This document shows, in pieces, positions 8,893 through 13,757 of a DNA stretch of 13,757 nucleotides; position 1 is the stretch's first letter, and every line of letters begins with the position of its first letter. The position numbers were made by a program, and so were the translations under genes. The notes beneath the pieces were generated by a model that worked only from the letters and a program-made list of their open reading frames with translations, did not search any database and was not told the DNA's origin. Source of the stretch: Pelagophyceae sp. CCMP2097 (taxonomy: Eukaryota; Sar; Pelagophyceae); contig MU657284.1 in assembly GCA_026770575.1 (NCBI GenBank), forward strand, positions 69,193 through 82,949. Reading direction: 5' to 3'.

Positions 8893-9366
8893 GCGGCGGC
8901 GCGCGCCGCCACCACGCGGCACGGGCCTCGACGGCGCACCCTCGACCGGGGATGGAGCCTACGCACTAACCTATTCCACGTGTGGCTGTCGAATGCACTC
9001 GCTCCGCAGTTCGATGCGTATTCATCGAGTGGATGTCGAACGCACTCGGCCCCGCGTCTCGGCGCCCTGGGCTGGAGCGAGGTTCAGAGGGTCCAGAAGA
9101 AGGGTTCGCAATCAATATCAAAAGTACTACTTGTACATGATGTCAGTCACGCGGCCACAATCAATTGTAACCTTAAGACACGATGCAGCTAAGGCGCCCT
9201 AGGCCGAAGCGAGGTTCAGAGGGTCCAGAATCGGGTTCACAATCAATATCAATAGTAGTCACAATCAAGCCACAAAGGGCGAGTAGGTATGGTAAGCAAG
9301 ACGCGCAGTTGACCGTGGCCAGGATGCGGAGGATATCACACGGGCGCACGGCGGTGCGCGCGATTT
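8893..9366. other. Convergent intergenic region with repeats
   Basis: These 474 bp lie between two convergent genes and must hold both 3' UTRs. The GC content is lower. A 13-base motif (TCGAAYGCACTCG) appears twice near 8988 and 9037. From 9061 a 132-bp-spaced direct repeat occupies most of the rest. No convincing gene is present on either strand. Confidence 0.6.
9061..9255. repeat. Direct repeat pair, 132-bp spacing
   Basis: Copy 1 starts at 9061 and copy 2 at 9193; each is about 60 bp. They share an identical 22-base block (9077-9098 and 9209-9230) followed by a similar segment containing CAATCAATATCAA. The leading GGCGCCCT is also shared. The segment between the copies contains related CACAATCAA pieces, which suggests an old tandem duplication of a 132-bp unit. 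Confidence 0.85.
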
Positions 9367-10062
9367 TCATGGCCGTTTTCGCTTCTCGCCTTGCCCGCGC
9401 GGTAATTTCCGTGCCATGCGCGAGGCCTCGCCGACGGTGGCGTTGAACGCGACGGTAATGGTCCTCTTCACTTGCTTCGTGGCGTCGACGAGGCCGGCGA
9501 ACTCGCCCGTCTCGCGCGCCTCGAATTCTAACGAGCCGCCGCGGACCGCCATCGCCTTTGCCTTCTTGGCGCGCTTGGGCGACAGCGCCCGCGTGTACCG
9601 CAGCGCCGAGTTGATCGTCGTCACCACGTCCTTAGACGGCTCGGCGAGGCCGGAGAACTCGCCCGTCTCGCGGGCCTCGACGTCAAACGAGCCGCCGCGG
9701 AGTTGCTCGACGGCGCGGTGGCGCCGCCGTTTTGTGCCCAGGACGCAGTCCTTGGTCCCCTTGACCGCGCCGACGATGGTCTTGACGACGAGCTCCGACG
9801 GCGAGCCGTCGTCGGCCGTGATGCCGGCGAGCTCGCCCGCCTCGCGCGCCGCCACGTCGAGCGCGCCGCCCGTGACAGCGAGGCCGCGGCGCGCGGCGCG
9901 CGGCGCGCGGAGGAAGAGCCCGGCGACGTCATCGCCCGCGGCCCAGGCGCCTTCGCCGCCGCGGCGCTCGAGCACGGCGCGCTCGAGCTTCGTCGAAGTT
10001 GGGAGCGTCGAACTGCTCCGCGCCCACGCCCCGCACACGCCAAACGCGAGGAGGAGGCGCAT
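9367..10062 (-). CDS. Secreted or organelle-targeted protein with three internal repeats, unknown family
   Basis: Single open frame of 231 aa with no intron needed. The start MRLLLAFGVCGAWA is a clear signal-peptide-like segment. The rest contains three repeats of about 46-58 aa. Each begins with GG[AS][LF][DE][VF]-[AE]AREXGE[LF]XG[LI], as seen at residues 65-81 (GGALDVAAREAGELAGI), 123-139 (GGSFDVEARETGEFSGL) and 175-191 (GGSLEFEARETGEFAGL). Each is followed by an acidic residue cluster and a VV-TI-A or V-RTI-VAF helix. Basic patches close each unit (TKRRRHR, SPKRAKKAKA, GQGEKRKR). I do not recognise the family and assign no function. The gene is convergent with the DUF4079-like gene. An ER, secreted or plastid destination is possible, because in secondary-plastid algae the plastid route also starts with a signal peptide. 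Confidence 0.65.
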   Translation of the reverse strand: MRLLLAFGVCGAWARSSSTLPTSTKLERAVLERRGGEGAWAAGDDVAGLFLRAPRAARRGLAVTGGALDVAAREAGELAGITADDGSPSELVVKTIVGAVKGTKDCVLGTKRRRHRAVEQLRGGSFDVEARETGEFSGLAEPSKDVVTTINSALRYTRALSPKRAKKAKAMAVRGGSLEFEARETGEFAGLVDATKQVKRTITVAFNATVGEASRMARKLPRGQGEKRKRP

Positions 10063-10296
10063 CGCTCTGAGATGTTGCGACCTTTTCGCTGTTCAAGTTA
10101 AAGTGTCGTGGTTGAAGAAGCTTTCGCTCGGAACACGTATTTTCGTCGATTGCGAAACGACGCTTGTTCTTCGGCGAAAACTTGTGTATTTCTCGTGCGT
10201 ACGCGTGCACACGAGCTGCCTGTGCGCGCCGTGGAGATCGTGGGCGTCACGACCGTGTAGCCCGTTGGACTGGGTCCGGTCCTCTTTGCGCGCACT
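10063..10296. other. Upstream region of the three-repeat gene
   Basis: These 234 bp lie upstream of the 9367-10062 gene and downstream of the orphan fragment, both on the minus strand. The sequence is lower in GC, with several short TTTCG/CGAAAA motifs (10139-10185). It probably contains the promoter, but no defined element was recognised. Confidence 0.4.
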
Positions 10297-10575
10297 CTAG
10301 CGCCGGGCGTCAAGTGTTAGACCTGGGGCACCAGACCAGTGTGGGCTGATGAAAGGCGGTATGCCCTCGGCCGCGCTCCGGAGCGCCGCCGCAGCAAGGC
10401 GCTCGAGGAAGGCGCGGGCGTCGCCGCGCGCTTGCAGCAGCGCGGCCGTCGCCTCTTGGACGTCGTCGTCGAAGCCGTCCGCGAGGGCGGGCGTGCCCTT
10501 GAGGACTCGCGCGAGGCGGGCGTGCGCCAGGGACAGCGCCGTCGCGGCGGCGTGGAGCACGTAGTCGTCGGGGCA
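10297..10575 (-). pseudogene. Orphan coding fragment without a start codon (possible 3' exon or gene remnant)
   Basis: The minus-strand frame from about 10575 to the TAG at 10297 encodes about 92 aa of alanine-rich helical sequence (CPDDYVLHAAATALSLAHAR, then DGFDDDVQEATAALLQARGD) and ends LTLDARR. Codon use is strongly GC3-rich like the real genes, unlike the sequence on either side. No ATG occurs in frame, and an in-frame TAA lies just upstream. A splice-acceptor-like AGAAG/TGC at about 10575 would make it a terminal exon. The 200 bp upstream are low GC and non-coding before the katanin 3' end. I cannot name the family. It may be a remnant, a terminal exon with a distant or missed upstream exon, or chance. 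Confidence 0.35.
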
Positions 10576-10774
10576 CTTCTCTTACCTTCGGGAATTCCTG
10601 ACATTATCTAGGCCGTGACGAGGTAAACTAGGAATGATGACTCGTCGGTGGTTCGTCCTGCTCCACCTCCACCTCCCCGAGGTGTTCGTTCCGTTCTTCG
10701 TCGGCTCCGAATTCGCTTGTCGATCAAAATTGAAAGTAGCAATCCTAGGAATTCTCATGTTTGTTAAGGAGGGC

Positions 10775-13020
<2,246 letters not shown>

Positions 13021-13757
13021 GCGCACCACCCGCGCGCACCGCGCCTCAGAGCCGCGCGAGGCGGGGCCGGCCCGGTGGCACCGGAGATTGACGGCGCCGC
13101 GTGAAGCGCGCCTTCAATGACCGGGCGACGGTGCGGCCGTCGTCGTCGGGTGCGGGCCTCGAGGTCGTTTGCGGAATTTCCCAACTCCCTTAAGGGGAAC
13201 TGACTTTCCCATCAAATCCAATGGGCAAGTGCGTTGACGAGGACGCAACGTTCTTCTTCTCCTGAACCTAGACGACAGCATCTCTTGCTGTTGGAGGATC
13301 CGGGGCACGCGGGCGGTATAGTGATGTGTATTTCCTAAAGTACATTTTACCCCCCTGATCTTCTCAACTGGCTCCTGGCACTGGGACCGGAAATCCCTTT
13401 TGCCAGGGCATACGTCAGTGACAGATGGTGTCATATTTTCATGTCAACAGCCGCTCCTCTGGATGCGCAGTCTCGACTGCTACCTTGGATTAAGTGGTTT
13501 TTCACCCCTGATCTTGGGACACAGTCTCCGAGTCGGCTGCTTCTTGGATTAAGTGGTTTTCCACCCCCTGATCTTGGGACACGTTTGGGCTTGACGCACC
13601 TTTGCCATCGACATCGACCTTGACAATGCTGTCATTTCATTCGACTCTGTGCCTCTGGGGGGCCCGGTTTGAGAGACATTGAGAGCCCCGAGTCGAGAGG
13701 CACACGTGTTGTTTGTTGGTCGCGGAGAGCTAAAAAGCCCGGGACCGTTCTCCTTCT
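13021..13757. other. Right intergenic flank upstream of katanin, lower GC
   Basis: Immediately upstream of the katanin ATG the sequence is GC-rich, and it becomes lower in GC beyond about 13170. Features are a perfect 10-bp palindrome CCCTTAAGGG at 13187-13196 and a tandem repeat at 13468-13582. A CCCCCTGATCTT element near 13351 matches part of that repeat. The open frames here show no recognisable domain. The katanin promoter must lie in the left part, but no element is distinct. Confidence 0.55.
13468..13582. repeat. Two-copy adjacent tandem repeat (54 and 61 bp)
   Basis: Copy 1 (13468-13521) and copy 2 (13522-13582) abut. Both begin CAGTCTC and contain CTTGGATTAAGTGGTTTT followed by CCCCTGATCTTGGGACAC. 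They differ by a few substitutions and a 7-base length difference near the start. An additional partial match (CCCCCTGATCTT) occurs near 13351, so the unit may be part of a larger dispersed repeat. Confidence 0.85.

Noticed and set aside
9061..9255. CRISPR-like spaced repeats
   Set aside because: There are only two diverged copies with a 132-bp period, and the setting is a eukaryotic intron-containing genome.
13114..13434. 106-codon minus-strand frame upstream of katanin
   Set aside because: Low GC, no domain, no codon bias, and it crosses an obvious palindrome and repeat-like sequence.
13441..13623. 60-codon plus-strand frame
   Set aside because: It merely translates the tandem repeat at 13468-13582.

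Overview
This window looks like nuclear DNA from a GC-rich unicellular alga. All but one of the recognisable genes are broken into short exons. The breaks can be closed with GT-AG introns, mostly 43 to 133 nt, that restore both reading frame and family motifs at every junction. Two proteins are plastid or organelle type (PrmA and a DUF4079-like membrane protein), and both start with a signal-peptide-like hydrophobic segment. That fits a secondary-plastid alga, and a pelagophyte-like stramenopile is my best guess. The species cannot be fixed from this sequence alone.

Layout. Positions 1-1288 are a lower-GC flank with a (GACA)n microsatellite, hairpins and a 20-bp inverted repeat. A glycosyltransferase-like secretory protein (1289-2710, +) converges on an FKBP prolyl isomerase (2903-3855, -). 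Next come a PrmA protein methyltransferase (3993-5265, -), a 177-bp divergent promoter region, and a seven-exon coiled-coil/ankyrin protein (5443-7421, +). A five-exon DUF4079-like plastid membrane protein follows (7762-8892, +), then an intergenic region with a 132-bp-spaced direct repeat. An intronless secreted protein made of three internal repeats (9367-10062, -) is followed by an orphan, start-less coding fragment (10297-10575, -). A katanin p60-type microtubule-severing ATPase (10775-13020, -) is next, and a lower-GC right flank holds a tandem repeat near 13468-13582.

The genes do not form an obvious pathway or operon; this is ordinary compact eukaryotic gene packing. The most unusual points are a predicted fusion of a cysteinyl-tRNA-synthetase-C-terminus-like helical module to an FKBP domain, a three-repeat secreted protein that I cannot assign to any family, an unusual GTGCGY splice-donor preference with one inferred GC-AG intron, and an ankyrin-gene intron that is open and in frame if retained.

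All exon joins were inferred by hand from reading frame and splice dinucleotides. None has transcript support here.
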